NCBI RefSeq assembly: GCF_002733835.1
Contig: NZ_NVWY01000001.1
Location: 186,001 to 250,000, forward strand
Direction: 5' to 3'
Length of the DNA stretch: 64,000 nt
Source of the DNA: Alcanivorax sp.
GTDB lineage: Bacteria; Pseudomonadota; Gammaproteobacteria; Pseudomonadales; Alcanivoracaceae
Numbering within the stretch: the first letter of the stretch is position 1; each line of letters opens with the position of its first letter. Position numbers and translations under genes: made by a program. The notes beneath the pieces were generated by a model. It was not told the DNA's origin and ran no database searches. It saw nothing but the letters and a program-made list of their open reading frames with translations. Shown here piece by piece: positions 20,639 to 29,537 of this stretch.

Positions 20639-21999
20639 CAGCGTGCCCCCTCTGTGTGTGTGCGTTCCTGTGTAAGCCGCTGCACCACCGCTTCCATACC
20701 GGCGCTACGGGATCCTTTCACCAACACCGTGCCGCCTTGCGCCAGCACCGGGGCACTCCAGTCCGCCGCCTGTTGATAGTCCTCGGCAATTTTTGCCGCT
20801 TCGCCATAGCCCCGTGCAGCTGCGGCCGCACCGGTCATGGCAACCAAACCGGAAAGCCCGGCCTGACGAGCGTATTCACCCAGTTCCTCTACCAGCGAAT
20901 CAGCCTGCGGGCCCAACTCGCCCATGGCGCCCAGCACCAGCATTTGTGGTGCCGGCTGCGCGGCCAGCCAATCGATGGCGGCACGCACTGAACCCGGGTT
21001 GGCGTTGTAGGTGTCATCCACCACGGCGCCGGCACCGGCGGCCTGGATATGCATTCGTCCGGGGACCGGTTTCAGTGCTGCCAGACGCGGCAACACCTGA
21101 GGTAAATTTACGCCCAAGGCACGCACCGCCGCGCAGGCCATCAGAGCATTGCTCACCTGATGTGCACCGGGCAGCGGTACCGTCACCGCTTCGCCCAGCG
21201 GCTGAAGCACAAACTCCGCGCGATCACGGTGCAAAACAATGTTGTCGGCATACAGATCGGCACCGGTGCGCGTGCTCTCATCCATGCTGACCCGCACCAC
21301 GGTCAACCCGGCGGCACGGGCTTTTTCGGCGAAGAAATCCGCGAAGCTGTCATCGTTGTTGATGATCGCCTGGCCACCCGGCGTGCAGCCGGCAAAGATT
21401 TCCGCCTTGGCATCGGCAATACCCTGCATGGAACCGAAGCCTTCCAGGTGCGCGCCGGTCACGTTAGTAACCAGCACCACCTGCGGGCGCGTCAGCGAAC
21501 TGGTCCAGGCGATTTCGCCCGGCGCATTGGCGCCCAGTTCGATTACCGCGAAACGATGCTCTGCGCGCAGGCGCAACAGGGTCAGCGGCACGCCCACGTC
21601 ATTATTGAAGTTACCTGCCGTGGCCAAAGTGCCGTCACCCAGCATGGCCGCCGCCATTTCCTTCACCGTGGTCTTGCCGGCATTGCCGGTGACCGCCAGG
21701 CGGGGCAAATCGAACTGGGCGGCATAACCGCCGGCAAGTCGACCCAGACCTTCACGGCTGTCGGCTACGCGCACAGCGCTTTCGAAACTGTCCTGTTCGC
21801 GGTCCACCAGTGCCGCAATGGCGCCACCGCTTTTGGCCGAGGCCAGAAAATCATGGGCATCAAACCGGTCACCACGTAACGCCGCAAACAGGCAACCCGG
21901 CTCGATGGCGCGGGTATCGGTGGCCACCGCATTCACTTTCAGGTCGACACCCTGCAGGCTGCCGCCGGTCCACTGGGCGATTTGTGACAGCCACATCAT
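20638..21999 (-). CDS. murF: UDP-MurNAc-tripeptide--D-Ala-D-Ala ligase
   Basis: 453 aa. It completes the UDP-MurNAc-pentapeptide. ATP loop [25 protein letters not shown] and the [14 protein letters not shown] block near residue 320 identify the family. Overlaps murE by four bases. Confidence 0.97.
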   Translation of the reverse strand: MMWLSQIAQWTGGSLQGVDLKVNAVATDTRAIEPGCLFAALRGDRFDAHDFLASAKSGGAIAALVDREQDSFESAVRVADSREGLGRLAGGYAAQFDLPRLAVTGNAGKTTVKEMAAAMLGDGTLATAGNFNNDVGVPLTLLRLRAEHRFAVIELGANAPGEIAWTSSLTRPQVVLVTNVTGAHLEGFGSMQGIADAKAEIFAGCTPGGQAIINNDDSFADFFAEKARAAGLTVVRVSMDESTRTGADLYADNIVLHRDRAEFVLQPLGEAVTVPLPGAHQVSNALMACAAVRALGVNLPQVLPRLAALKPVPGRMHIQAAGAGAVVDDTYNANPGSVRAAIDWLAAQPAPQMLVLGAMGELGPQADSLVEELGEYARQAGLSGLVAMTGAAAAARGYGEAAKIAEDYQQAADWSAPVLAQGGTVLVKGSRSAGMEAVVQRLTQERTHTEGAR

Positions 22000-23468
22000 T
22001 GCGCACCTCCCCGGGCGATCAACGCCTTGCGGGCCAGGTCGCGGTCATCACTGGGGTAACGCACGCCATCCACTTCCTGATAATCCTCGTGGCCCTTGCC
22101 GGCGAGCAGAATCACATCGCCGTCACTGGCCGCTTGCACGGTATCCAACACCGCCTGGGCACGCTCAACAATGGCCTGCACCGAGGCTGCATTGGTAAGG
22201 CCAGCTCGCATGTCATCGATAATCTGTTGCGGGTCTTCGCTGCGCGGGTTGTCGCTGGTGAGCACCACACGATCCGCGCCACGCTCGGCCACAGCGGCCA
22301 TTTGCGGGCGCTTGCCGGTGTCACGGTCTCCGCCACACCCCACAATGCAGAACAGCCGACCGTGGAAATGGGCGCGGCACGCCTGCAAGGCTTTTTCCAG
22401 CCCGTCCGGAGTATGGGCGTAATCAACGATCACGGTGGGACAACCCGGTTGCTGTACCGGTTCCATGCGACCGGGCACCGGTGTCACCGCCGCCAGTGCA
22501 CCGCCCAGTGAAGCAGTGTTGACGCCCTGACCATGCAGAATGCCGGCAACGGCCATCACATTGCTGAGATTGAAACGACCGAACAGTGGCAACGTCACCG
22601 CGAGGGACTCACCGCCGACCGTCAGCTCTGCCTCCATCCCATCAGCAGTAAAGTCAACCGAGGCGCAGCGGACCGTGGCACCCTGCTGATCGCCGAAGGT
22701 CACGCAACGCACGCCATCAGCCAGGCATCCGATCAACGAACACGCCGCCGGGTCATCGCAATTGATGACTGCAAGCTTCACTCCATCGCGGGTGAACAGC
22801 ACGGATTTGGCCGCCAGATAGGCTTCCATGTCCCCGTGGTAGTCCAGATGATCCCGGCTCAGATTGCTGAACACCGCCACGGGTACTGGCGTTGACCCCA
22901 GCCTATGCTGATCCAGCGCATGGGAAGACACTTCCATGGCCACACAATCCGCGCCCGCATCACGCACCCGGGCCAGACCGGCCTGCAGGGTAATCGGATC
23001 CGGCGTGGTATGACCGGTTGTCTGCTCATCGCCTTTCAGGCCCAGCCCCAGGGTGCCAACCAGCGCACAACGGTGCCCCAGTGCATTAAGGGCATCGCGC
23101 AGGAACCAGGTGATGCTGGTCTTGCCGTTGGTGCCCGTCACGCCCACCACATTCATGGCCGCACCGGGCTCGCCATACCAGCGCGCCGCCAGCGTACCCA
23201 CGCGACGCCCCAGCCCCGGCAGCGCCACACAGGGCACCGCCTGATCCTGTTGAATCGCAAAGGTTTCTGCGTCCGCCAGCACCGCCACCGCACCGGCGGC
23301 GATCGCCTGGCTGACAAACTGGCGGCCATCGCTGGCCACGCCCGGCACGGCCAAAAAGACATCACCGGGCACAACCTTGCGGCTATCGAGCTGTAACCCG
23401 GAAAGCACAACACCCGCCGCAGAAGCTGGCAGGGTGACATCGGGTAGCAATTGCTGGAGGGTCATCAT
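21996..23468 (-). CDS. murE: UDP-MurNAc-L-Ala-D-Glu--meso-DAP ligase
   Basis: 490 aa. [14 protein letters not shown] is the ATP loop; [12 protein letters not shown] holds the carbamylated lysine. The DNPR motif ([10 protein letters not shown]) is the meso-diaminopimelate selectivity signature, so the peptidoglycan is DAP type. Overlaps ftsI by four bases. Confidence 0.97.
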   Translation of the reverse strand: MMTLQQLLPDVTLPASAAGVVLSGLQLDSRKVVPGDVFLAVPGVASDGRQFVSQAIAAGAVAVLADAETFAIQQDQAVPCVALPGLGRRVGTLAARWYGEPGAAMNVVGVTGTNGKTSITWFLRDALNALGHRCALVGTLGLGLKGDEQTTGHTTPDPITLQAGLARVRDAGADCVAMEVSSHALDQHRLGSTPVPVAVFSNLSRDHLDYHGDMEAYLAAKSVLFTRDGVKLAVINCDDPAACSLIGCLADGVRCVTFGDQQGATVRCASVDFTADGMEAELTVGGESLAVTLPLFGRFNLSNVMAVAGILHGQGVNTASLGGALAAVTPVPGRMEPVQQPGCPTVIVDYAHTPDGLEKALQACRAHFHGRLFCIVGCGGDRDTGKRPQMAAVAERGADRVVLTSDNPRSEDPQQIIDDMRAGLTNAASVQAIVERAQAVLDTVQAASDGDVILLAGKGHEDYQEVDGVRYPSDDRDLARKALIARGGAQ

Positions 23469-25186
23469 GAGCGATCCTCCGCATCCGGGCCGCCGGCCAG
23501 CAGCCCGTCGGGCTTGTCCGGTGGCACATGCAGCGAACGCAACACGCCACTCATGATGTTGGAAAACGCCGGCGCCGCGACCAGCCCCCCGTAGTAGGCT
23601 TTTCCGCCTGGATCATCGATTACCACCACGGTGACAATGCGCGGATCCGTTGCCGGGGCCAGCCCGGCAAACAAACCAATATAGTTGTCATCGGCATAAC
23701 CGCCGGCCATCACCTTGTGCACCGTGCCGGTCTTGCCGGCCACCTGATAGCCCGGCACCTGCGCACGGCGCGCGGTACCCACACGGCTGACCACGGTTTC
23801 CAGCATCTGCACCAACTGCCGGGCCGTTGCCTTGCCAATCACCTGCTCGCCCTGCGGCACGCCATCCACCTTTTTCAGGGTCAACGGCACTTTGACACCA
23901 TCGTTGGCGATCACCGCGTAGGCCTGGGCCAGCTGCACCGCAGACACGCTCAGGCCGTACCCATAGGACAGCGCCGCGCGCTCCACATCGCGCCACTTGC
24001 TGCGCAGCGGCAACAGACCGTTACTCTCACCGGGAAAGGCAATGTGGGTGGATTGACCAAAACCAAAACGCTCCAGATAGCCCGGCAAGGCCAGCGGCTC
24101 CATGGCCAGCGCCAGCTTGCTGGTGCCCACGTTAGAGCTTTTGGTCAGCACCGTGGTGATGTCGATGACACCATAATCCCGGTGATCACGAATCGTTTTG
24201 CTGCCCACCCGCAAGGTACCCGGGTGGGTATTGATGGTGGTGGACGGTGTCACCATGCCCATCTCCAGGGCCGCCGCCACGGTAAACGGCTTCATGGTGG
24301 AACCCGGCTCGAACAGGTCCGTGACCGCCCGATTGCGCAGCGCGCCGGTATCCAGGTTGCCGCGATTGTTGGGGTTATAGGCCGGCTGATTGACCATGGC
24401 CAGCACTTCCCCGGTGCGCACATCCAACACCACTGCGCTGCCACCCTTGGCCTTGAATTTCTGCACCGCGCCGAGCAATTCCCGGTAGGCCAGGTATTGC
24501 AGCCGCAGATCGATGCTCAGGGTGACATCTTCACCGGGCTCTGCCGGCTCCAGCACTTCGATATCCTGAATCACCCGACCCAGCAGATCGCGCACCACTT
24601 TCTTGCGACCGGAATGACCGGACAGATGATCTTCCATGGACAGCTCAATGCCTTCCTGGCCCTGATCATCAATATTGGTAAAGCCCACCACATGGCTGGC
24701 CACTTCGCCGGCCGGGTAATAGCGGCGGTATTCCGTCAGCGAATAGACGCCGGGCACATTCAGATTCAACACCGCCTTGGCCGCTTCCGGTGCCAGGCCA
24801 CGCTCCAGATAGATAAACTCGCGGGATTCGTGTCGGCGCACTTTCCGGGCAAACGCTTTCTGGTCGATCACCGGGTTGCCGGCCAGGCGCCCCCATTGGT
24901 CCTGGTGCTCCATGGCTTCGCGGGGATTTACCCACAATGTCACCACCGGCGTGCTCACCGCCAGCGGCTTGCCGGCGCGATCACGAATCACCCCACGATG
25001 CGCTGCCAGCGGCTCCACACGCAGGTTGCGGATATCGCCCTGATGGGCCAGAAAATCGTGCTGAATCACTTGCAGATCCACGGCCCGAACCAGCAACAGA
25101 CAGGCACACACCGCCCAGAAGCCCAGCACAAAGCGCCAGCGCATCAGGTGATTCGGTTGCCGTGTCTTGCGGGCCTGTTTCTTCAT
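23465..25186 (-). CDS. ftsI: Septal transpeptidase FtsI (PBP3)
   Basis: 573 aa, class B penicillin-binding protein. A short cytoplasmic tail and one membrane helix (about 17-36) are followed by the pedestal domain and the transpeptidase domain with STMK (Ser296), SSN (350-352) and KTGT (485-488), all intact. It cross-links septal peptidoglycan with FtsW. Overlaps ftsL by four bases. Confidence 0.98.
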   Translation of the reverse strand: MKKQARKTRQPNHLMRWRFVLGFWAVCACLLLVRAVDLQVIQHDFLAHQGDIRNLRVEPLAAHRGVIRDRAGKPLAVSTPVVTLWVNPREAMEHQDQWGRLAGNPVIDQKAFARKVRRHESREFIYLERGLAPEAAKAVLNLNVPGVYSLTEYRRYYPAGEVASHVVGFTNIDDQGQEGIELSMEDHLSGHSGRKKVVRDLLGRVIQDIEVLEPAEPGEDVTLSIDLRLQYLAYRELLGAVQKFKAKGGSAVVLDVRTGEVLAMVNQPAYNPNNRGNLDTGALRNRAVTDLFEPGSTMKPFTVAAALEMGMVTPSTTINTHPGTLRVGSKTIRDHRDYGVIDITTVLTKSSNVGTSKLALAMEPLALPGYLERFGFGQSTHIAFPGESNGLLPLRSKWRDVERAALSYGYGLSVSAVQLAQAYAVIANDGVKVPLTLKKVDGVPQGEQVIGKATARQLVQMLETVVSRVGTARRAQVPGYQVAGKTGTVHKVMAGGYADDNYIGLFAGLAPATDPRIVTVVVIDDPGGKAYYGGLVAAPAFSNIMSGVLRSLHVPPDKPDGLLAGGPDAEDRS

Positions 25187-25449
25187 GGCCGGATCAGCAC
25201 TCTCTCATCGGTCTTGGGTAATTTCATGCCCAGCTTTTCCCGGGCCAGGCTTTCCACCCGGGCGTAACTGCCCCAGGTGCTGTGCTCCAGCAACAACTGA
25301 CTCCACTGGCTCTCCAGTCGGGTCTGACGCTGCTGCAAGCGCTGACTTTCATCCGTGAAACGACGCGCCTGATGCACGCTGTAGCTCACTGCCAGCGCAG
25401 ACATCACCACCAGCACCACCAGGGCACGGATCATCCACGGGGCCGCCAT
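25183..25449 (-). CDS. ftsL: Cell division protein FtsL
   Basis: 88 aa. One N-terminal transmembrane helix (about residues 5-25) followed by a periplasmic coiled coil with QRLQQRQTRLESQW and the AREKLGMKLP end typical of FtsL. It forms the FtsQLB complex that activates FtsWI. It shares one base with rsmH. Confidence 0.93.
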   Translation of the reverse strand: MAAPWMIRALVVLVVMSALAVSYSVHQARRFTDESQRLQQRQTRLESQWSQLLLEHSTWGSYARVESLAREKLGMKLPKTDERVLIRP

Positions 25450-26387
25450 CAGGCCACCTTCTCCGCGACGCGCAACACTGCACTGCGCGAACGCACATTC
25501 ACTTTCAGCTCCGCCTTGCCTGCACGCATGGCTTTGCCCACCGGCTCCAGCCGCTGGGGCATTTCATCGCCCAACGGCAAACCACCACGCCCTTTCGGCG
25601 CCCGGCCGGAATGATCGCGAATAAACAGCTTCACGATGCGGTCTTCCAGAGAATGGAAGCTGATAATGGCGAGACGCCCGCCGATGGCGAGCGTCTCGAG
25701 GGACTGTTCGAGCACTTGATTCAGCGCATCCAGTTCCCCGTTTATATGTATTCGCAGCGCCTGAAAACTGCGCGTGGCCGGATGCTTACCCTGCTCGTTA
25801 CGCCCCAGCACCGACTCAATCAAATCGGCCAGCTGCAGGGTGCGGGTAATCGGCTGCTCTTTGCGGGTTTCGCAAATACGCTTGGCTATCCAGCGCGATT
25901 TGCGCTCTTCACCATAGCGATACAGCACATTGGCAATGTCTTTTTCCGCCGCATGGGACAACCACTCCGCCACGCTTTCGCCCTGGGTCGGATCCATGCG
26001 CATGTCCAACGGGCCATCGCGCAAAAAGCTGAAACCGCGGGAAGCATCGTCCAGTTGCGGTGAGGACACACCCAGATCCAGCAACAGGCCGTCGATCGGC
26101 CGGCCCGCCTGTTCCACCACTTGCGGCAGGCAATCAAAACGGCTGGCCATCATGTGAAAGCGGCTATCACTGGCTGCCAGCTCCTGCCCGGCGGCAATGG
26201 CTTGCGGATCACGATCAATGCCGGTCAGGCGGCCGCTGTCGTCCAGGCGCGCGAGCAAGGCACGGCTGTGGCCACCACGACCAAAAGTGCCGTCCACATA
26301 AAAGCCTTCGCTCTGGCTGAACCACATATCCAGCACCTCTTCCAGCATGACCGGCTGGTGTGCGTACTGCGTGTTTTCGGTCGTCAT
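25449..26387 (-). CDS. rsmH: 16S rRNA m4C1402 methyltransferase
   Basis: 312 aa (MraW). SAM-binding motif VDGTFGRGGHSRALL and the conserved DLGVSSPQLDDASRGFSF and FHSLEDRIVK blocks are intact. It methylates C1402 in the decoding centre. It shares one base with the mraZ stop. Confidence 0.97.
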   Translation of the reverse strand: MTTENTQYAHQPVMLEEVLDMWFSQSEGFYVDGTFGRGGHSRALLARLDDSGRLTGIDRDPQAIAAGQELAASDSRFHMMASRFDCLPQVVEQAGRPIDGLLLDLGVSSPQLDDASRGFSFLRDGPLDMRMDPTQGESVAEWLSHAAEKDIANVLYRYGEERKSRWIAKRICETRKEQPITRTLQLADLIESVLGRNEQGKHPATRSFQALRIHINGELDALNQVLEQSLETLAIGGRLAIISFHSLEDRIVKLFIRDHSGRAPKGRGGLPLGDEMPQRLEPVGKAMRAGKAELKVNVRSRSAVLRVAEKVA

Positions 26388-26827
26388 CAGAACGACAGCT
26401 CCTGCACACTTTCCGGCAAGGCCGCCGGATCCAGGGTGCCATCCACGTCGGACCAGCTTTCCTCTTTCCAGATCTCGAACCGGTGCATCTGCCCGATCAG
26501 CATGGCGCGTTTTTCCAGGCTTATTGCCGCTCGCAACTCCGGCGGCACAAGCAACCGGCCATTGCTGTCCATCTCGATTTCGGCAGCCTGCCCCAGGAAG
26601 CGCCTCTTCAGCTGACGCACCTGCGGGTTGGAATCACGCTGCTCGGACAGCTTCTTGGCGGTATCCATAAATTCGGCACGCGGGTAGAGCGCCAGACAGT
26701 CATCGAACGGGTGCAGCGTGAGCACAAGCTGGCCGCCGCACGTGTCGATTAACGACGCACGGTACCGGGTCGGCATGGTTAGCCGCCCTTTGGCATCCAG
26801 ATTGAGTGCTGCGCTCCCAGTAAACAC
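26387..26827 (-). CDS. mraZ: Transcriptional regulator MraZ
   Basis: 146 aa, two SpoVT-AbrB-like halves, each with the DxxGR signature (LDAKGRLTMPTRYR near residue 10; MDSNGRLLVPPELR near residue 85). MraZ oligomers bind spaced TGGG repeats in their own promoter and control the dcw operon. The start is GTG 26827, with GAGGA a few bases upstream. Confidence 0.96.
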   Translation of the reverse strand: MFTGSAALNLDAKGRLTMPTRYRASLIDTCGGQLVLTLHPFDDCLALYPRAEFMDTAKKLSEQRDSNPQVRQLKRRFLGQAAEIEMDSNGRLLVPPELRAAISLEKRAMLIGQMHRFEIWKEESWSDVDGTLDPAALPESVQELSF

Positions 26828-26876
26828 TGGCCGTCCTCTTGCTCTTGGTTATGCGGTTCCTTCCCGGGGCTTTTAC

Positions 26877-26970
26877 CCCACTTTGTGACACCGGCCACTA
26901 AGAAATTCCCACTTTTTCCCACTTTTCACCACATTGAGACACTCTAGGGCCACTGCAAAGCCCAAGTCAA
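26877..26970 (-). promoter_or_regulatory. dcw (mraZ) promoter with MraZ operator boxes
   Basis: On the minus strand: -35 TTGACT (26965-26970), 18-nt spacer, -10 TAGAGT (26941-26946). Downstream of it are GTGGT (26928-26932), GTGGG (26918-26922) and GTGGG (26908-26912), each ten bases apart start to start, the known MraZ box geometry. A further GTGGG lies at 26877-26881. The remaining 26971-27182 carries AT-rich sequence with no gene I recognise. Confidence 0.85.
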
Positions 26971-27182
26971 GCGTGACGGCACAGGGAAACGTAAAAGAAT
27001 TTCCAGATAAATCAGCCTGTTAGCGGCTCATTTGGGCAAAAGGAAGGGTGCAGAGAAGCGATGGGCGGAAGGAGTTCCGTGACGAATCAGAGCGCTGGGA
27101 CGCGCAGGTGAGAAAGCACTTTAAGTGTTAGACGGATTAGTTATTACTAACTTTATTTATATACCACTATTCACATAACGCA

Positions 27183-27971
27183 TTACCAATCCGCTGAAGG
27201 AATCCGATAGTTACCACTATCCAGCAAGTCCACGCCGCACTCCAGCTGCGCCAGCCAGTCCAGAAAGTGGCCCACCTTATCTCCCTCAAAGTAGCCACCA
27301 TGCTGAGGCACAATCATCCGCGGCGAGAGCTTGCGCACCATCGCCACCCACAGCCGGCAGGCCCGATTGCTGGCCATGTAACGCCGGTGAAAGCCCAGCA
27401 TGCTGTGGCAATGATCTGCAAAATTATCCACCCGCCCCTCTTCGCCCCCCAGGCTGGCGCCCACGTCGCCGGAAAAGAGAATGCCACTGAGCGGATCATA
27501 GAAGCTGAAATTTCCCACCGAATGCAGAAAATGCGCCGGCAACACCCACAACTCGGTACCGGCAAAAGGCAACACCTTGCCTTCATCGGCAACCCCCAGA
27601 ATACGTGCCTGTAGCTGCTCGCCCATCTTTCCGGTGACGTAGGACGACGCCAGGTGCGGCAAAAAGCGGGACCAAAGACGACTGACCACCACCTGACAAC
27701 GGGTATGCATTAACCAGCGCGGCAGCGATGCGATGATGTCCGGATCCTGGTGCGATGCAAGAATGTAGTCCAGCCCATCCAGATTAACGCGACGACTGAG
27801 CGCAATAGTCAGCGGGGTATAGGTGAGATCACCACCGGGGTCGATCAGCGCCGCCCGGTCGTTATGGCGAATACAGAACTGGTTGGCCTGCACGCCCTCG
27901 CCCACCACCAGGTCGGCAAAGCGCAGCACTTCATGGCCATTTTCACTAAAAAGAGTATCCACCTGTGCCAT
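27183..27971 (-). CDS. MBL-fold protein of the oxygen-binding diiron (ODP) type
   Basis: 262 aa, single-domain metallo-beta-lactamase fold like the diiron half of flavodiiron proteins but without flavodoxin. Metal-site residues are H74/D76/D78 in SHQDPDII, H148 in LPAHFLHS, D170 in LFSGDVGAS and H225 in VPQHGGYF. The sixth His of the flavodiiron HxExDH motif is replaced by Ile. Probable O2- or NO-binding sensor or reductase partner; no partner gene is adjacent. It is inserted between mraZ and rnpB relative to Pseudomonas order. Confidence 0.8.
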   Translation of the reverse strand: MAQVDTLFSENGHEVLRFADLVVGEGVQANQFCIRHNDRAALIDPGGDLTYTPLTIALSRRVNLDGLDYILASHQDPDIIASLPRWLMHTRCQVVVSRLWSRFLPHLASSYVTGKMGEQLQARILGVADEGKVLPFAGTELWVLPAHFLHSVGNFSFYDPLSGILFSGDVGASLGGEEGRVDNFADHCHSMLGFHRRYMASNRACRLWVAMVRKLSPRMIVPQHGGYFEGDKVGHFLDWLAQLECGVDLLDSGNYRIPSADW

Positions 27972-28026
27972 GCCGAGCTCCGAACTGCGTGAGCGGGCAA
28001 GCCTAGCGGCACATCATTTTTGCATC

Positions 28027-28040
28027 ATGACCCAGATCAA
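28027..28040 (-). promoter_or_regulatory. FNR/Anr-like box upstream of the diiron MBL gene
   Basis: TTGATCTGGGTCAT on the minus strand matches TTGAT-N4-GTCAA at nine of ten defined positions. Its centre is about 41 nt upstream of a start point predicted from a weak -10 TAGGCT (28000-28005), the class II activator position. Confidence 0.4.
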
Positions 28041-28062
28041 GAAGGGAAAGGATTGCGAATAA

Positions 28063-28111
28063 CAAGCAACGAGACACGAAAACCTTGCTGGCCTTCGCTT
28101 CTCGTCACTTG
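28063..28111. repeat. Inverted heptad arrays, CGA class, MBL/rnpB
   Basis: Three units on plus at 28063-28083 (CGAGACA, CGAAAAC) and three on minus at 28091-28111 (CGAGAAG, CGAAGGC) in matching order, separated by seven bases. They lie between the MBL promoter region and the 3' end of rnpB. Confidence 0.6.
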
Positions 28112-28127
28112 CAACGCACAGGGAATA

Positions 28128-28506
28128 AGGTGGACCGGTCGATAAGCCGGGTTCTGTCGTGGACAGTCATTCATCTCGGGTTTGCGTCGCCACAAACCTC
28201 TAGCAACCTACCCGGATCCAGCGCGGGCCACGCCAACGGATCCCTATTTGGTCTTGCTCCGGGTGGGGTTTACCCTGCCACCGCTGTTGCCAGCGGCGCG
28301 GTGCGCTCTTACCGCACCTTTTCACCCTTACCGGTTCCGACACGAGGAAGGAACAGGCGGTATCTTCTCTGTGGCACTAGCCGTAGCCACACCGTTCCCA
28401 GTGTGGCCCCCAGGCGTTACCTGGCACCCTGCCCTGTGGAGCCCGGACTTTCCTCCAGCGGCCATCCTTCAAAAGAATCGCCGCCAGCGACTGCCTAACC
28501 GGTCCG
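28128..28506 (-). ncRNA. rnpB: RNase P RNA (M1, bacterial type A)
   Basis: About 379 nt; ends are approximate. The minus strand contains the universal GAGGAAAGTCCGGGC near the 5' end, the CAGGGTGCCAGGTAACGCC segment, and ACAGAACCCGGCTTATCG near the 3' end. The termini pair through GGACCGGT/ACCGGTCC (helix P1). A -10 like TAGAAT lies at 28513-28518 on the minus strand, placing the 5' end near 28506. The position between mraZ and rsmI matches Pseudomonas. RNase P RNA is the catalytic subunit for tRNA 5' maturation. Confidence 0.95.
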
Positions 28507-28526
28507 GGGCGGATTCTAGTTGAAGC

Positions 28527-28633
28527 CGTTGATAGTTGACAGTGAAGAGTTGATCGCCAAGAGAAAAATCGCCCCCAAACCGCTCCCGGCAAGCGGTTTC
28601 CGGTTTTTCGCTATCCACTGCCAATCATCAACT
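28527..28633. repeat. Inverted heptad arrays, AGTTGAT class, with hairpin, rnpB/rsmI
   Basis: Four units on plus at 28527-28554 (CGTTGAT, AGTTGAC) and four on minus at 28606-28633 (AGTTGAT, AGTGGAT). The right arm covers the rsmI stop codon and its last codons. Between the arms 28577-28600 is an AAACCGCT/AGCGGTTT hairpin that could terminate rsmI transcription. The left arm overlaps the likely -35 region of rnpB. Confidence 0.75.
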
Positions 28634-29458
28634 CTCGATTGATTGCAGCAGCGCATACAGCTCCTGGCGCTTCAAGCCAGTGTGAGCCGCCATGATTTTG
28701 GCCACCCTCGACACCGGCAACTCAGCCAACAAGGTTTTTGCCAGCGCTTCGTCCTTTTCTGTCCACGCTGACGATTGCGCCAGCGGCGACAGCACCAGCA
28801 CCAGCTCGCCGCGTCGCTGGTTACTGTCCGACGCCACCCAATCGCAGATTTCAGCCACCGGACCACGCCGAATCGTTTCAAATTGCTTGGTCAGCTCACG
28901 GCACAGGGTAATTTCACGATCTTTTTCAACCAGCTCTTTCAGGGTTTCCAAAAAGGACAACACCCGGTGAGGCGCCTCATAGATAATACTTGTGACTGAC
29001 AAGGCCGCCAGGCGCGCAATGGCTTGCTGACGCGGCGCGCCCTTGGCTGGCACAAAGCCTTCGAACAGGAAACGATCGGAAGGCTGTCCCGCTGCCGCCA
29101 ATGCAGCCAACAACGCTGACGCGCCCGGAATAGGCACCACGCTTACCTGTGCCTCCTGGCAGGCTCGAACCAGCCTGTAGCCGGGATCACTAATCAACGG
29201 CGTCCCCGCATCACTGATCAGCGCCCCCTGCTCGCCACCCTGCAACCGCGCCACCAACTCATCGCTGCGCTGGCTTTCATTATGGTCATGGCAACTGATC
29301 ATGCGGTTGCGGATACCCAACTGATCAAGCATCCGCTGGCTATGCCGGGTGTCCTCCGCCGCAATCCAGTCCACCTCCGCCAGTACGTCAATCGCCCGAC
29401 GGGTAATGTCATCCAAATGACCGATCGGTGTACTGACAATAAACAAAGTCCCGCTCAT
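28628..29458 (-). CDS. rsmI: 16S rRNA 2'-O-ribose C1402 methyltransferase
   Basis: 276 aa, tetrapyrrole-methylase fold. Conserved TPIGHLDDITRRA, AEDTRHSQRML, DAGTPLISDPGY and PGASALLAALAAAGQP blocks. It modifies C1402 together with RsmH, which is encoded just downstream in the same window. The last codons are made of heptad repeat sequence. Divergent from lpoA across a 79-nt gap. Confidence 0.96.
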   Translation of the reverse strand: MSGTLFIVSTPIGHLDDITRRAIDVLAEVDWIAAEDTRHSQRMLDQLGIRNRMISCHDHNESQRSDELVARLQGGEQGALISDAGTPLISDPGYRLVRACQEAQVSVVPIPGASALLAALAAAGQPSDRFLFEGFVPAKGAPRQQAIARLAALSVTSIIYEAPHRVLSFLETLKELVEKDREITLCRELTKQFETIRRGPVAEICDWVASDSNQRRGELVLVLSPLAQSSAWTEKDEALAKTLLAELPVSRVAKIMAAHTGLKRQELYALLQSIES

Positions 29459-29537
29459 ATTCGTGCACTACTCAAGTGTTAAGACGCCCGGAAAGCGCCT
29501 ACAATAGCCGCTTCATTCTGGTAATACGAACCTCGCC

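Noticed and set aside
23528-25267. 579-codon plus-strand open frame
   Set aside because: It is antisense to ftsI, whose motifs are intact; the translation is His/Arg/Gln-rich without domain character, typical of a shadow frame in GC-rich DNA.
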